From contig JAHHHD010000027.1 of NCBI GenBank assembly GCA_019359505.1, positions 1 through 64,000 of the forward strand: a stretch of DNA of 64,000 bases, in the 5' to 3' direction. Under the pieces are notes generated by a model that saw only the letters and a program-made list of their open reading frames with translations, was not told the origin of the DNA and ran no database searches. Position 1 is the first letter of the stretch. Each line of letters opens with the position of its first letter. A program made the translations under genes and the position numbers. Below are positions 24,499 to 33,189 of this stretch, one piece after another. This DNA comes from Drouetiella hepatica Uher 2000/2452. Its GTDB lineage: Bacteria > Cyanobacteriota > Cyanobacteriia > Elainellales > Elainellaceae.

Positions 24499-25725
24499 AT
24501 GGATTTTGGTGTCGGTTTTCTCTCAAATAATGTAATGCTGCCAATCCTAGATTTCTTCTATGGGATTGTGCCTAGCTATGGTTTGGCGATCGTTGCCTTA
24601 ACGCTCGTGGTTCGTTTCGCAGTTTATCCCCTCAGCGCTGGCTCTATCCGAAACATGCGACGGATGAAGGTGACTCAGCCGCTGATGCAAAAGCGAGTAA
24701 AGGAAATCCAGGAGCAGTATAAGAGCGACCCTGCCAAGCAGCAGGAGGAAATGAGTAAGGTTTACAAGGAATTTGGCAATCCCTTAGCGGGCTGTCTTCC
24801 TGTCGTTGCTCAAATGCCGATTTTGTTTGCGCTCTTCGCCACACTGCGCGGTTCGCCATTCTCTGACATTCCCTACAACATTAATCTGCAAGTCTTGCCA
24901 CGTGAACAGATTGAGCAAGTGCAGCCTCAAGCCTTTGCCACCAATCCGCAAAATGTCTATGTTGCAGATGGCGTTCACGTCCCAGTTGCTGCGATTCTTC
25001 CGGGAGGTAATCGCCTTACCGTAGGTGAGAAAACCAGCGTCGAGTTTCAGACCACAGAAGGGAAGCCGCTGAGCCAGCTTCTGGCTGAGTATCCTGATAC
25101 CGAGATCAAGCCATTCTGGAGCGTTACAAAGGGCGCAGATCTGGTTAAGCTGGACGCAGCCGGAAACCTGGAGGCTCTCAGCCCAGGCGATGTAACACTT
25201 CAGGGCAAAGTTCCAGGTCTTGCTGCCAACAAAGGATTCTTGTTCATCAAAGCCCTAGGGCGCGTGGGAGCAATGGATCAGGAAACGGGCAAAATCAACT
25301 GGGATGTCTTGTCCATGATTCTGTTCTTCGGCATTAGTTTGTACGTCAGTCAACAGCTCTCAGGACAGGGTTCCGCTAGCGGCGATAATCCTCAGCAAGC
25401 CACGGTCAACAAGCTAACTCCCGTGATTTTCTCTGGTATGTTCCTGTTCTTTCCGCTGCCTGCTGGCGTGCTGATGTATATGGTGATTGCCAACATTTTT
25501 CAGACGTTGCAGACCTACATTCTATCTAGAGAGCCGCTGCCTGAAAATCTCCAAAAGATTGTCGCTGAGCAGGAGAAGAAAGCCTCTACTGAAAAAGCGG
25601 GTGAAACCATAAGGGCGGCTCTTCCTTTTGAACCCGTATCGAAGAAAGAACTGGAAGAGGGTAGCAAAGAGGAAAGCGCTAAAGAAACAAAGAAGAGTTC
25701 GGGTCGCACAAAGAAGAAAAGCTGA
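24499..25725 (+). CDS. yidC: Membrane protein insertase YidC/Oxa1/Alb3
   Basis: 408 residues. The Oxa1 core has the first transmembrane helix with the functional arginine in [12 protein letters not shown] (about residue 38), the cytoplasmic hairpin [35 protein letters not shown], and C-terminal helices with [20 protein letters not shown]. The loop between helices is enlarged (about 145-255) and contains a BIG2-like beta-domain pattern. A basic tail (about 360-408) probably binds ribosomes. It inserts proteins into plasma and thylakoid membranes. jag follows after 8 bp. Confidence 0.95.
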   Translation: MDFGVGFLSNNVMLPILDFFYGIVPSYGLAIVALTLVVRFAVYPLSAGSIRNMRRMKVTQPLMQKRVKEIQEQYKSDPAKQQEEMSKVYKEFGNPLAGCLPVVAQMPILFALFATLRGSPFSDIPYNINLQVLPREQIEQVQPQAFATNPQNVYVADGVHVPVAAILPGGNRLTVGEKTSVEFQTTEGKPLSQLLAEYPDTEIKPFWSVTKGADLVKLDAAGNLEALSPGDVTLQGKVPGLAANKGFLFIKALGRVGAMDQETGKINWDVLSMILFFGISLYVSQQLSGQGSASGDNPQQATVNKLTPVIFSGMFLFFPLPAGVLMYMVIANIFQTLQTYILSREPLPENLQKIVAEQEKKASTEKAGETIRAALPFEPVSKKELEEGSKEESAKETKKSSGRTKKKS

Positions 25726-25733
25726 GGTGAGCA

Positions 25734-26222
25734 ATGAATGAAGCCTTGGTTCAACGGGGTAAGCAGTGGCTAGAGGATTTGATGCAGCTCATGAGTCTGC
25801 CGACGCAGGTAGATGTTCATGACAGGGTGGAAGCTGAAGGTAGCTATTGGCTGACGATCAGCGACACATCGTTCACCCCTGAGCAAACGCAGTCCATTAT
25901 TGGCAAAGATGGTGCTGTTCTTGATGCTATTCAGTATCTCGCTAACACCACGCTGAATTTAGGTCAGGCTGAAGGTTCTCAGCAAGCCTACACGATTGAG
26001 CTAGCTGGCTACCGTGTGCGCCGACAGGCAGAGCTTCAGGCGATCGCTGACCAGGCTGCTCAACAGGTTCGTGAAACAGGCAATGAGTATGAAATGAAGG
26101 CGCTCTCTGCCGCAGAGCGTCGTCAGGTACATACCTATCTGAAAACCTTTGGGGACTTGGAAACTGAGAGCCGAGGACGAGAACCCGATCGCCGTTTGGT
26201 CGTACGATTAGCCCTCAGCTAG
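25734..26222 (+). CDS. jag: Jag-type KH/R3H RNA-binding protein
   Basis: 162 residues. A KH-like domain (about 55-100) has the GKDGAVLDAIQYLANTTLN loop, and a C-terminal R3H domain (about 115-162) has AERRQVHTYLKTFGDLETES with the R-x3-H motif. Family members (Jag/KhpB/SpoIIIJ-associated) bind RNA and are usually encoded next to yidC, as here with an 8-bp gap. The N-terminal Jag_N domain of Firmicutes is absent, which is usual in cyanobacteria. Confidence 0.93.
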   Translation: MNEALVQRGKQWLEDLMQLMSLPTQVDVHDRVEAEGSYWLTISDTSFTPEQTQSIIGKDGAVLDAIQYLANTTLNLGQAEGSQQAYTIELAGYRVRRQAELQAIADQAAQQVRETGNEYEMKALSAAERRQVHTYLKTFGDLETESRGREPDRRLVVRLALS

Positions 26223-26268
26223 GAGCTTACGCCCACCGGATTTTTTTAGAAACGAGAGAACACCTGTT

Positions 26269-26778
26269 ATGGAAGCGATCCACATTCCACAATTGGTCAG
26301 AGCGCCAGAGCAAACTGAAGCGATCGAGGTACAGACCTATCTGCCAGATCTTAAAACTCTGACGCTTGTGCAGGGAATGATGGAGGTGGCGCATCGAGGT
26401 AACTATCTGGAAGTTTCGGCACAGGCTGAAACGATCATGACCCTAACCTGCGATCGCTGTCTGCAACAATACAATCAGCGCATTAAGGTTGAGGTTTCTG
26501 AGCTGATTTGGCTGCAAGAATCCCCAGAGGAAGCGATCGAGGAAGATGTGGAGCGAGAAATTGCCTACGAAGACTTGGTAGAGAGTTTGCATCCTCAGGG
26601 TCACTTTCACCCAGACGAGTGGCTTTATCAGCAGTTTTGTCTAGAAATTCCTCAGAGACAGCTTTGCAGTCAGGACTGCCAGGGGATTTTGACGGGCGAG
26701 TCCAGTTCGCCCGCTAACAATCCACCCGTCGATCGGCGTTGGGCTTCCCTAGAAGCCTTTAAGGATCAATTGCTGTAG
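26269..26778 (+). CDS. DUF177 (YceD-like) protein
   Basis: 169 residues. Two cysteine pairs are seen, TCDRCLQQY near 63 and QLCSQDCQGI near 131-139, with an acidic stretch EEDVEREIAYEDLVE between them; the pattern fits DUF177. In other bacteria and plants the family is linked to 23S rRNA processing or accumulation. It sits 46 bp after jag and 22 bp before ycf46, consistent with an operon. Confidence 0.88.
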   Translation: MEAIHIPQLVRAPEQTEAIEVQTYLPDLKTLTLVQGMMEVAHRGNYLEVSAQAETIMTLTCDRCLQQYNQRIKVEVSELIWLQESPEEAIEEDVEREIAYEDLVESLHPQGHFHPDEWLYQQFCLEIPQRQLCSQDCQGILTGESSSPANNPPVDRRWASLEAFKDQLL

Positions 26779-26800
26779 GTTTCCTTCATGAGCTGCTTTC

Positions 26801-28294
26801 ATGGGCTTCAACGAAGATTTTGAGTTATTGCTGCGCGCCCGCTATCCGATCATTTATATCCCGACCCAAGAAGAAGAGCGGGTAGAGACGGCGATCGCGC
26901 ATTCTGCAAAACGGCAGGGGAACCGGAGCCTTTATATCTGGGATTTTGTGGATGGCTATCAAGGCAATCCCAATGACGCGAACTTTGGACGACGCAATCC
27001 ACTACAGGCGCTAGAGTTTGTGGAAAAGCTGCCTGCAAGCGTTGCTGCGATTTTTATCCTGCGGGACTTTCATCGATTTCTTGAAGACGTTGCCGTTGCC
27101 CGTAAGCTCAGAAATTTATCGCGTTTGCTTCAGGCTCAGCCTAAGAATATTGTGATTCTTTCGCCACAGATCAACGTTCCAGACGACCTGGGTGAAGTGT
27201 TGACGGTGCTAGAGTTTCCGCTGCCCCACCTACCTGAAATTCGAGCTGAGCTAGAACGGCTACTGTCTGCCCTGGGGCAAAGTCTGGAGCCACGAGTGCT
27301 GGATGAAGTTGTTCGCTCTTGCCAAGGTCTGTCGATGGAGCGAATTCGGCGAGTTCTGGCAAAGGCGATCGCCACTCACGGCAACCTTCAGCCCGAAGAT
27401 GTAGAGCTGATTTTGGAAGAGAAGCGCCAAACGATTCGCCAGACCCAGATCCTCGACTTCTATCCGGCTACCGAAAAGATCTCAGATATCGGCGGTTTGG
27501 ACAATCTCAAAGACTGGCTGCTGCGCCGGGGCGGCGCGTTTTCCGAACGCGCCCGCCAGTATGGGCTACCCCATCCGCGTGGACTGCTGCTTGTAGGTAT
27601 TCAGGGCACAGGCAAGTCTCTGACGGCAAAGGCGATCGCCCATCACTGGCATTTGCCGCTGTTAAGGCTAGATGTAGGTCGCCTGTTTGCAGGTTTGGTG
27701 GGTGAATCTGAGTCTCGAACGCGCCAAATGATCCAGCTTGCCGAGGCGTTAGCGCCCTGCATTCTGTGGATCGATGAAATTGATAAAGCCTTTGCCGGAT
27801 TTGACAGCAGGGGAGATTCGGGCACCACTAGCCGCGTTTTTGGCACATTCATTACCTGGCTTGCTGAAAAATCCTCTCCGGTCTTTGTCGTGGCGACTGC
27901 CAATAATATCCAGGCTTTGCCGCCAGAAATGCTGAGACGCGGTCGGTTCGACGAAATTTTCTTTGTGAATTTGCCCACCCAGGAAGAGCGGCGAGCGATT
28001 TTTGCGGTGCATCTGTCACGGCTGCGTCCGCATAACCTCAACGTTTACAATCTCGATCGTCTGGCCTACGAAACGCCTGATTTTTCAGGAGCTGAGATTG
28101 AGCAAATTCTGGTGGAGGCGATGCATATTGGCTTTAGCCAAAATCGAGACTTCACAACTGAGGATATCTTGGAAGCCGCTAGCCAAATGATTCCGTTAGC
28201 CAAAACCGCTCAAGATCAGATTCGACTTTTGCAAGATTGGGCAACCAATGGCAGAGTGCGGTTAGCTTCTCGGCAAAGCGGCTTAGGTAATTAG
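26801..28294 (+). CDS. ycf46: Ycf46-type AAA ATPase
   Basis: 497 residues. The N-terminal domain begins GFNEDFELLLRARYPIIYI with EEERVETAI, as in Ycf46. The AAA module (about 235-400) has Walker A GIQGTGKSLTAKAIA, Walker B ILWIDEIDKAF, and the arginine-finger region PEMLRRGRFDEIF. Ycf46 occurs in cyanobacteria and plastids; a role in inorganic carbon uptake or photosynthesis has been suggested in Synechocystis. It ends the rpmH-to-ycf46 block. Confidence 0.93.
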   Translation: MGFNEDFELLLRARYPIIYIPTQEEERVETAIAHSAKRQGNRSLYIWDFVDGYQGNPNDANFGRRNPLQALEFVEKLPASVAAIFILRDFHRFLEDVAVARKLRNLSRLLQAQPKNIVILSPQINVPDDLGEVLTVLEFPLPHLPEIRAELERLLSALGQSLEPRVLDEVVRSCQGLSMERIRRVLAKAIATHGNLQPEDVELILEEKRQTIRQTQILDFYPATEKISDIGGLDNLKDWLLRRGGAFSERARQYGLPHPRGLLLVGIQGTGKSLTAKAIAHHWHLPLLRLDVGRLFAGLVGESESRTRQMIQLAEALAPCILWIDEIDKAFAGFDSRGDSGTTSRVFGTFITWLAEKSSPVFVVATANNIQALPPEMLRRGRFDEIFFVNLPTQEERRAIFAVHLSRLRPHNLNVYNLDRLAYETPDFSGAEIEQILVEAMHIGFSQNRDFTTEDILEAASQMIPLAKTAQDQIRLLQDWATNGRVRLASRQSGLGN

Positions 28295-28304
28295 ATTTGG
28301 CTCT

Positions 28305-28334
28305 GACGAATCTAGACGAATCTAGACGAATCTA
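28305..28334. repeat. Three exact 10-bp tandem repeats
   Basis: gacgaatcta occurs three times without spacer, 11 bp after the ycf46 stop. It adds to the series of short tandem arrays in gaps of this window. Confidence 0.7.
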
Positions 28335-28395
28335 ACTGTCTGGACTTACCATCAACCCTTAGAATAGAGCGTCATCACTTTTTCGGCGGACTGCT

Positions 28396-28824
28396 ATGAG
28401 TTTGTCTGGAATTAGCAAGTTCATCCTTGGTTTATTATTGGCGATCGCTCTCCTAGCGATGGCTGGCTATGGCGCAACACGCTATGTCTTAACGCAACTT
28501 GCCACCCCTCCCGTTAGACCTGTTTTTCCCAACGATCCTTCTCCGACTCCCGGTGCCCCACCTAAGTCCTCGCCCAGCCCCAGCCCTAGCCCTAGCCCAA
28601 CTCCAATCTCTGTTGCTGAAGGTTATCTGGCTCGCGTCACGCAGCCGATCGGCCTAATCTTGCGCCAAGAGCCGAGTGGCGATGCAGCACAAGTAGGCGG
28701 CGTTGACTTTAACCAAGAACTCACGGTTTTGGAAGAAGCACCTGATGGAGCATGGCAACGTGTTCGCCTTGCCGATGGCACGGAGGGATGGATTAAGGGC
28801 AGCAACACAGAAAAGGTGAATTAG
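28396..28824 (+). CDS. Membrane-anchored SH3-like domain protein
   Basis: 142 residues. A transmembrane anchor (about 8-30, FILGLLLAIALLAMAGYG) is followed by a Pro/Ser linker with repeated SP units (about 45-75). A bacterial SH3-like domain (about 78-138) has YLARVTQPIGLILRQEPS, NQELTVLEE, WQRVRLADGTEGWI. Such domains bind cell-wall peptides or glycans, so the domain probably faces the periplasm. It is a single gene with a short 3' leader before the next small ORF. Confidence 0.85.
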   Translation: MSLSGISKFILGLLLAIALLAMAGYGATRYVLTQLATPPVRPVFPNDPSPTPGAPPKSSPSPSPSPSPTPISVAEGYLARVTQPIGLILRQEPSGDAAQVGGVDFNQELTVLEEAPDGAWQRVRLADGTEGWIKGSNTEKVN

Positions 28825-29027
28825 AGAAGCGATCGAGCAGCCTGCGGATCGTTGGCTATTAGGAGCGTCAGGAAAGCGTGTCAGGAGAGCCGTTATTAAG
28901 AAAGTTAAGCGAATCTAAACCTTGGTTACAAGATCCAGGATTTGCATTCAGGGATACATTGATGGATGGTAGGTTGATCAAAATCACATGGTTTAGGTCA
29001 CACGTTTCAATCTACCTTAGAATAAAA

Positions 29028-29201
29028 ATGTACGATAAGAATTCAAAGAAGGATTGGCTAGGTTCAGCTGTAACGGCAGCATTGGGAGCGGGCATTGTCA
29101 CAACTTTTGCTATTAGCCAAGGTCAGCATCCTTTAATGGCATTTGGAATTACAGGCTTTGCAGTGGCAGCAACGCTGTTATTTGATCACTTCATGCCTTA
29201 G
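29028..29201 (+). CDS. Small membrane protein of unknown function
   Basis: 57 residues from the ATG at 29028. The ORF continues upstream to 28878, but that part looks non-coding. A short charged N-terminus (MYDKNSKKDW) is followed by two hydrophobic segments (about 11-27 and 33-52) ending FDHFMP. No family recognised. Its 3' end runs into four 16-bp tandem repeats, the first of which supplies the final codons. Confidence 0.5.
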   Translation: MYDKNSKKDWLGSAVTAALGAGIVTTFAISQGQHPLMAFGITGFAVAATLLFDHFMP

Positions 29202-29258
29202 CCAATGGATGCTTTAGCCAATGGATGCTTTAGCCAGTGAATGCCTTAGCCAATGGAT
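29195..29258. repeat. Four 16-bp tandem repeats
   Basis: Units gccttagccaatggat, gctttagccaatggat, gctttagccagtgaat and gccttagccaatggat lie head to tail at 29195-29258. The first includes the stop codon of the small membrane protein. A 16-bp hairpin follows 46 bp downstream. Confidence 0.8.
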
Positions 29259-29304
29259 AGCTTAGAAGCCCTGTTCTCTAAGCTCTGTCTTTATCAATAT
29301 CTTC

Positions 29305-29344
29305 AAACTGCCAGTCCTTGATTCTCTTCAAGGACTGGCAGTTT
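29305..29344 (+). terminator. 16-bp hairpin with A/T flanks
   Basis: aaactgccagtccttg (29305-29320) pairs perfectly with 29329-29344 around an 8-base loop. The right arm ends in TTT. It is a plausible terminator for the SH3 protein and small membrane protein genes. Confidence 0.65.
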
Positions 29345-29594
29345 GCTTAATGAGCAGCTAATGAGCAATTTTGCTGAGTTGCACCTGGCCTAATGCCACC
29401 CGACTCAATTTATTGCATTAGGCTAAATCCACTGCGCCAAAAAGATAGAAATCGCCTAAGATTATTGCCTAAACGTAGGCGATCGCCCAGCAACCCTAAA
29501 CCGCTATAGGTGACATAATATATAGTTCTTTATAGAGGTCTGACTCTATGGGTGGTCATCTCTGAGCCAGGTTGATTTAAGGAGAACATGCAAT
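29345..29594 (+). promoter_or_regulatory. Long leader of the peptidoglycan-binding-repeat gene
   Basis: About 250 bp without genes precede the start at 29595. An AT-rich stretch (tgacataatatatagttctttat, about 29511-29534, given in parts: tgacataata then tatagttctttat) could hold the -10. A strong Shine-Dalgarno AAGGAGAA lies at 29579-29586, eight bases from the ATG. Confidence 0.4.
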
Positions 29595-30821
29595 ATGAAA
29601 CTTTATTCCTCTACTTCCCGATGGTTAAGCTCGTCGCTGCTGCACCTGCGATCGAGACTTGGGTGGAGATTAGCTTTGATGCTTTTAGCAACAGCGGCGG
29701 GTTTGGGTGCATCACCTGCCATGGCGCAGTCAATGTCCGCAGTGCAAATGAATGATAGCGGACAAGCCGTAACAGACCTTCAGCAGCGGCTCACGGATTT
29801 AGGCTATTACAACGGCGAGATTACGGGATTCTATGGCTCTCTGACTCAGGAGGCGGTAATGCGCTTTCAGCAAGATATGGGGCTAGCGGCGGATGGAGTG
29901 GTGGGTAGCGCTACTGTAACGGCGCTATACAGTCCGTCTGGCTCATCTGCTCAAGATCCTTCTACACCCCGATCGCTCGTGCGCCGAGGAGATAGCGGCT
30001 CACAGATTTCAGAACTGCAAAAGCGCTTGGCGGAGTTGGGATACTATAACGCCTCTATCTCCGGCACGTTTGATCAAATCACTGAAGATGCCGTAACCCG
30101 CTTTCAGCGCGACAATGGTTTACCTGCGGATGGCATTGTGGGAGCTGCAACCGAAACAGCGCTACGTCAGCCAGCTGGACAATCTTTTCAAACTACTAAC
30201 CCCGCCCCTAGCCCAACTGTCTTTAACTCACCGACGAACTCAGCTTCAAATCCAACTGTCTCTAATCTGCTGCGGTTAGGTAGTACGGGTGCTAGTGTCT
30301 CCGAGCTACAAACCCGACTGACCACTCTAGGGCTTTATCAGGGTGCGATTACAGGCAACTATGATGCCCAAACTCAGGCTGCTGTTGTTGCCCTTCAGCG
30401 ATCGCGTGGTCTTGTGCCAGATGGTATTGCTGGCCCCCAAGTTACTGCTGCACTAGGTTTGCCTAGTGTACCTGGCGGAAATAGCACTAGCGGCAGCATC
30501 AGCGGTAGCCCTACGCAGTCTTGGCAAGAAATTCAGCAGGCAAGGACTGAAGCACAGCAAGCTAGAATCCTGGCGGAGGAGGCAAAACGAGAGGCGGAGC
30601 AGGCGCGTCTAGAGGCTGAGCAGTCCCGCCTAGTGCTGACTCAAAATCTTCAGGAAGGGCGCTATAGTGTTGCCGAATTGCAGCGCTATCTGCGATCGAA
30701 TGGCTACAATCCAGGCGACATCAACGGATCGCTAACTCCAGAAACTCGGAGTGCTATTACAGAAGCACAGCAACGCTACGGACTAAGCGATACCGATCTA
30801 TTTGGAAACATATTGCCCTAG
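29595..30821 (+). CDS. Exported protein with four peptidoglycan-binding repeats and a coiled coil
   Basis: 408 residues. A long signal peptide ends near AMAQ (about 45). Three PG_binding_1 repeats lie at about 53-112, 129-190 and 227-288, each with GxxVxxLQxRLxxLGYY and a DGxxGxxTxxAL end. A charged, Ala/Glu/Gln-rich coiled coil follows (about 312-352: QQARTEAQQARILAEEAKRE), then a shorter fourth repeat (about 358-404). No hydrolase domain is present. It probably binds the cell wall and tethers or oligomerises something through the coiled coil. A strong SD precedes the start. Confidence 0.88.
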   Translation: MKLYSSTSRWLSSSLLHLRSRLGWRLALMLLATAAGLGASPAMAQSMSAVQMNDSGQAVTDLQQRLTDLGYYNGEITGFYGSLTQEAVMRFQQDMGLAADGVVGSATVTALYSPSGSSAQDPSTPRSLVRRGDSGSQISELQKRLAELGYYNASISGTFDQITEDAVTRFQRDNGLPADGIVGAATETALRQPAGQSFQTTNPAPSPTVFNSPTNSASNPTVSNLLRLGSTGASVSELQTRLTTLGLYQGAITGNYDAQTQAAVVALQRSRGLVPDGIAGPQVTAALGLPSVPGGNSTSGSISGSPTQSWQEIQQARTEAQQARILAEEAKREAEQARLEAEQSRLVLTQNLQEGRYSVAELQRYLRSNGYNPGDINGSLTPETRSAITEAQQRYGLSDTDLFGNILP

Positions 30822-30853
30822 AGATCTGTCAATTTCTGCTGGTAAAACTACCC

Positions 30854-31597
30854 TCATACGACTCTCCCAAGCAGCCATCCTGCTCCTACCCCTGCATATG
30901 AGATTGCTAACAAAGTCAGGGTCGTTTGCTGGAGATTCCATCTCTGAAGCAGCGATCGCTTAGCAGGGGGAATAGTGGCGAAGATGCTGGCAACCCACGC
31001 TAGGCAAAAAGCAGCGCTCAGGTCTGCAACCGTGTAAAACCATGCGCTTTGGTACAGAAAAGAGAGTGCGCCTTGCAGGCTGGCGCCTTCCAATGAAATC
31101 CTTGCCCATCTGAGGGTGGATTCAGCAGTAAGCACCCATTCTGGTGTCGTCTGCCAGCTAGTCAGCTTCAAAGCCCACAGGTTTGCGATGCCAACCGAGG
31201 GAAGCCAGAGCCAATCTGCCACACCGCTGACTCCTGCACGAACAATCCAATCCCCGATTCCTGCCATAAGCATCAAGTAGAAAACAGTAGAGAGCGTTAC
31301 ACCTCCTGGCAAATAATCGTGGGAGAGCCTAGTCAGCCAAACCAGTGCCAGCATATTAAGCAGCAACATGCCGATCGCCAAGATCATTAATGGCATCATC
31401 GCCAGGAAAAACACGAGGGATAGAGTTCCTCCTGTGGTTTTTCCTGATGAATGATCTGTGTTTAAATCCGCTGTTGCTGTAATCAGGACGATCGCACTTC
31501 CCCATACCCACCACGGAACGGCAAATACGCCGAGCAGTAGCCCTACAGAAAGTTGCAGCAGAAATGTGCCGATCAGTCGTGTCGTCACGATCGCCAA
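30854..31597 (-). CDS. Multi-pass membrane protein of unknown function
   Basis: 247 residues from a TTG at 31597 (or a nearby GTG). Six to seven hydrophobic segments are seen, including LLQLSVGLLLGVFAVPWWVW near 12-31 and PLMILAIGMLLLNMLALVWL near 69-88. No catalytic motif is recognised. It lies 22 bp after the stop of the FG-GAP/UnbV gene on the same strand, so the two likely form an operon; that is the only clue to function. Confidence 0.75.
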   Translation of the reverse strand: MAIVTTRLIGTFLLQLSVGLLLGVFAVPWWVWGSAIVLITATADLNTDHSSGKTTGGTLSLVFFLAMMPLMILAIGMLLLNMLALVWLTRLSHDYLPGGVTLSTVFYLMLMAGIGDWIVRAGVSGVADWLWLPSVGIANLWALKLTSWQTTPEWVLTAESTLRWARISLEGASLQGALSFLYQSAWFYTVADLSAAFCLAWVASIFATIPPAKRSLLQRWNLQQTTLTLLAISYAGVGAGWLLGRVV

Positions 31598-31619
31598 TGA
31601 TTTGCGTGCTTTCTAGACA

Positions 31620-32993
31620 TTATGCCTCTGAGATGGGGTAGCTAACTTGAATCAACTGATTGGCGGCTGGAGCGGTTAATCGGGTCGTCTTGCCGTCAAG
31701 CCACCGAACTTCCACAAAGTCAATCTGTGTCTCTTTGCCCAAACCAAAGTGCGCAACAGGCTCCATTTGACAGAGATAGCCACTCCCCGCGTCGATCGCC
31801 CGCATTTGCCGCCTGCCTGCTGCCGTGAGGGTAACGATCGCCCCTCTTGCTGGAGCACCTTGGGCAGTCAGGGGCAGAATTCGCAGCCAAGAATTTGTGT
31901 TGGCAGTCGTGTGGTAGAGCGATAGCGGCTGGGCACCCGACTCGCCGTGAGCAATCACTAGCTCTAATCTGCCGTCGCCATCGAAATCACCAATTGCTGC
32001 CCCTGTGCCTAGTCCACGCGGCTCTAGCGCATCGCCCATTTCTAGTGCCACCCATTTACCCTCGCGCCAGCCAAACAGGCGGTTGGGTTGTCCAATGTTG
32101 TTAAAAAACAGCTCCTCATAGCCGTCATTGTCAAAATCTGCGGCAATAACGGTGCGGATGCGAGAGGGCATTGCCATGGATTGGGAGGCGATATCCCTGA
32201 ACTTACCCGGCTCCTGCTGAATAAATAGCCGATGCGCGCCTTCCCAATTGCCATAAACCAGGTCAAAGCGTCCGTCGCCGTTAGCATCTAAGATCGCAAT
32301 GCCTCGACCATGCTCATAGGGATCGCTGATATGGGCGATCGCCGCAATATCCATAAAGGTGCCATCTCCCTGATTGCGAAACAGGAAGTTAGAGCCGTTT
32401 TCATTCGCCATAAAAATATCCATGCGCTCAGAAACCAGGGGCAGTGAGACAATCCCTCGCCCGCTCGCAACCTTTGCCAACCCCGCCGCAACAGCCACAT
32501 CGGCGATCATGTTATCAGCGTTTAGCTCATACAGCCGAATGGCTCCGCCATAGTTGGCAACTAGACAGCCATATTTTCCGGTGCCGTGGCGGTCGATCCA
32601 GGCAACCGATCGCCCTGCCGTTAGGTTAAGGGCATCCTGATTTTGGGGTAGGGAAAATAGGTCGTGCCAGCCGCCCTCTTGCCAATCGAATAGGCGATCG
32701 CCAAATTGCTTGCGCCCGCCAAATGTATCTGTGTTGAGGACATAGATTTCTTCGCGTCCGTCGCCGTCTAAATCGCCTGCCGCCACCCCGATCGCCTGCC
32801 GTCCAAAATCGGCTAGTACGGAGTCTGCGACATCTGCGAAGCCTGCACCTTGCCACTTTAAAACCAAATTTTGCCCACCAAATCCAGCAACAAACAGCTC
32901 AAATGCACCATCACCATCGATATCTGTAACGGCAATACCGTATCTGAGCTGTGCAGGGTTATCTGTCAAGAGAACGCTTTTGTCAGTGAACAT
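31620..32993 (-). CDS. FG-GAP/VCBS repeat protein with UnbV-type C-terminal domain
   Basis: 457 residues, no clear signal peptide. Several calcium-binding FG-GAP/VCBS units are visible: DIDGDGAFELFVAG near 25, GDLDGDGREEIYV near 93, ILDANGDGRFDLVYGN near 236, DFDNDGYEELFFNN near 290, DFDGDGRLELVIAH near 338. Together they suggest a beta-propeller. The C-terminal 85 residues (GYLCQMEPVAHFGLG, VDFVEVRWLDGKTTRL) match the ASPIC/UnbV domain seen in CRTAC-like proteins. Such proteins are typically adhesive or surface-bound, but the lack of an obvious signal is odd. A membrane protein is encoded just downstream. Confidence 0.85.
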   Translation of the reverse strand: MFTDKSVLLTDNPAQLRYGIAVTDIDGDGAFELFVAGFGGQNLVLKWQGAGFADVADSVLADFGRQAIGVAAGDLDGDGREEIYVLNTDTFGGRKQFGDRLFDWQEGGWHDLFSLPQNQDALNLTAGRSVAWIDRHGTGKYGCLVANYGGAIRLYELNADNMIADVAVAAGLAKVASGRGIVSLPLVSERMDIFMANENGSNFLFRNQGDGTFMDIAAIAHISDPYEHGRGIAILDANGDGRFDLVYGNWEGAHRLFIQQEPGKFRDIASQSMAMPSRIRTVIAADFDNDGYEELFFNNIGQPNRLFGWREGKWVALEMGDALEPRGLGTGAAIGDFDGDGRLELVIAHGESGAQPLSLYHTTANTNSWLRILPLTAQGAPARGAIVTLTAAGRRQMRAIDAGSGYLCQMEPVAHFGLGKETQIDFVEVRWLDGKTTRLTAPAANQLIQVSYPISEA

Positions 32994-33034
32994 GGGATTT
33001 TCAGACGATTTTTAGAGTAAACATACGGCGCAAT

Positions 33035-33183
33035 GTTTTACAGCTAGTTTTGGGAGTAGTGGTATTTAGGTAGGGATGTTTTGTTGCATGGGCAAAGCCC
33101 ATGCAACAAAACATCCCTACCCTTTGAGGACTACCGTTTTGTGAGGGGCAATGCAATGCTCTTCACAAAACTAGCTGTAAAAC
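33035..33183. mobile_element. MITE-like element with 18-bp inverted ends and inner hairpin
   Basis: Perfect 18-bp terminal inverted repeats (gttttacagctagttttg at 33035-33052 and its complement at 33166-33183) enclose a perfect 25-bp inverted repeat (33069-33093 and 33097-33121) with a 3-base loop. The 149-bp unit has no coding capacity and fills almost the whole gap between the FG-GAP gene's start and the nudix gene's end. Confidence 0.7.
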
Positions 33184-33189
33184 CTAAGC

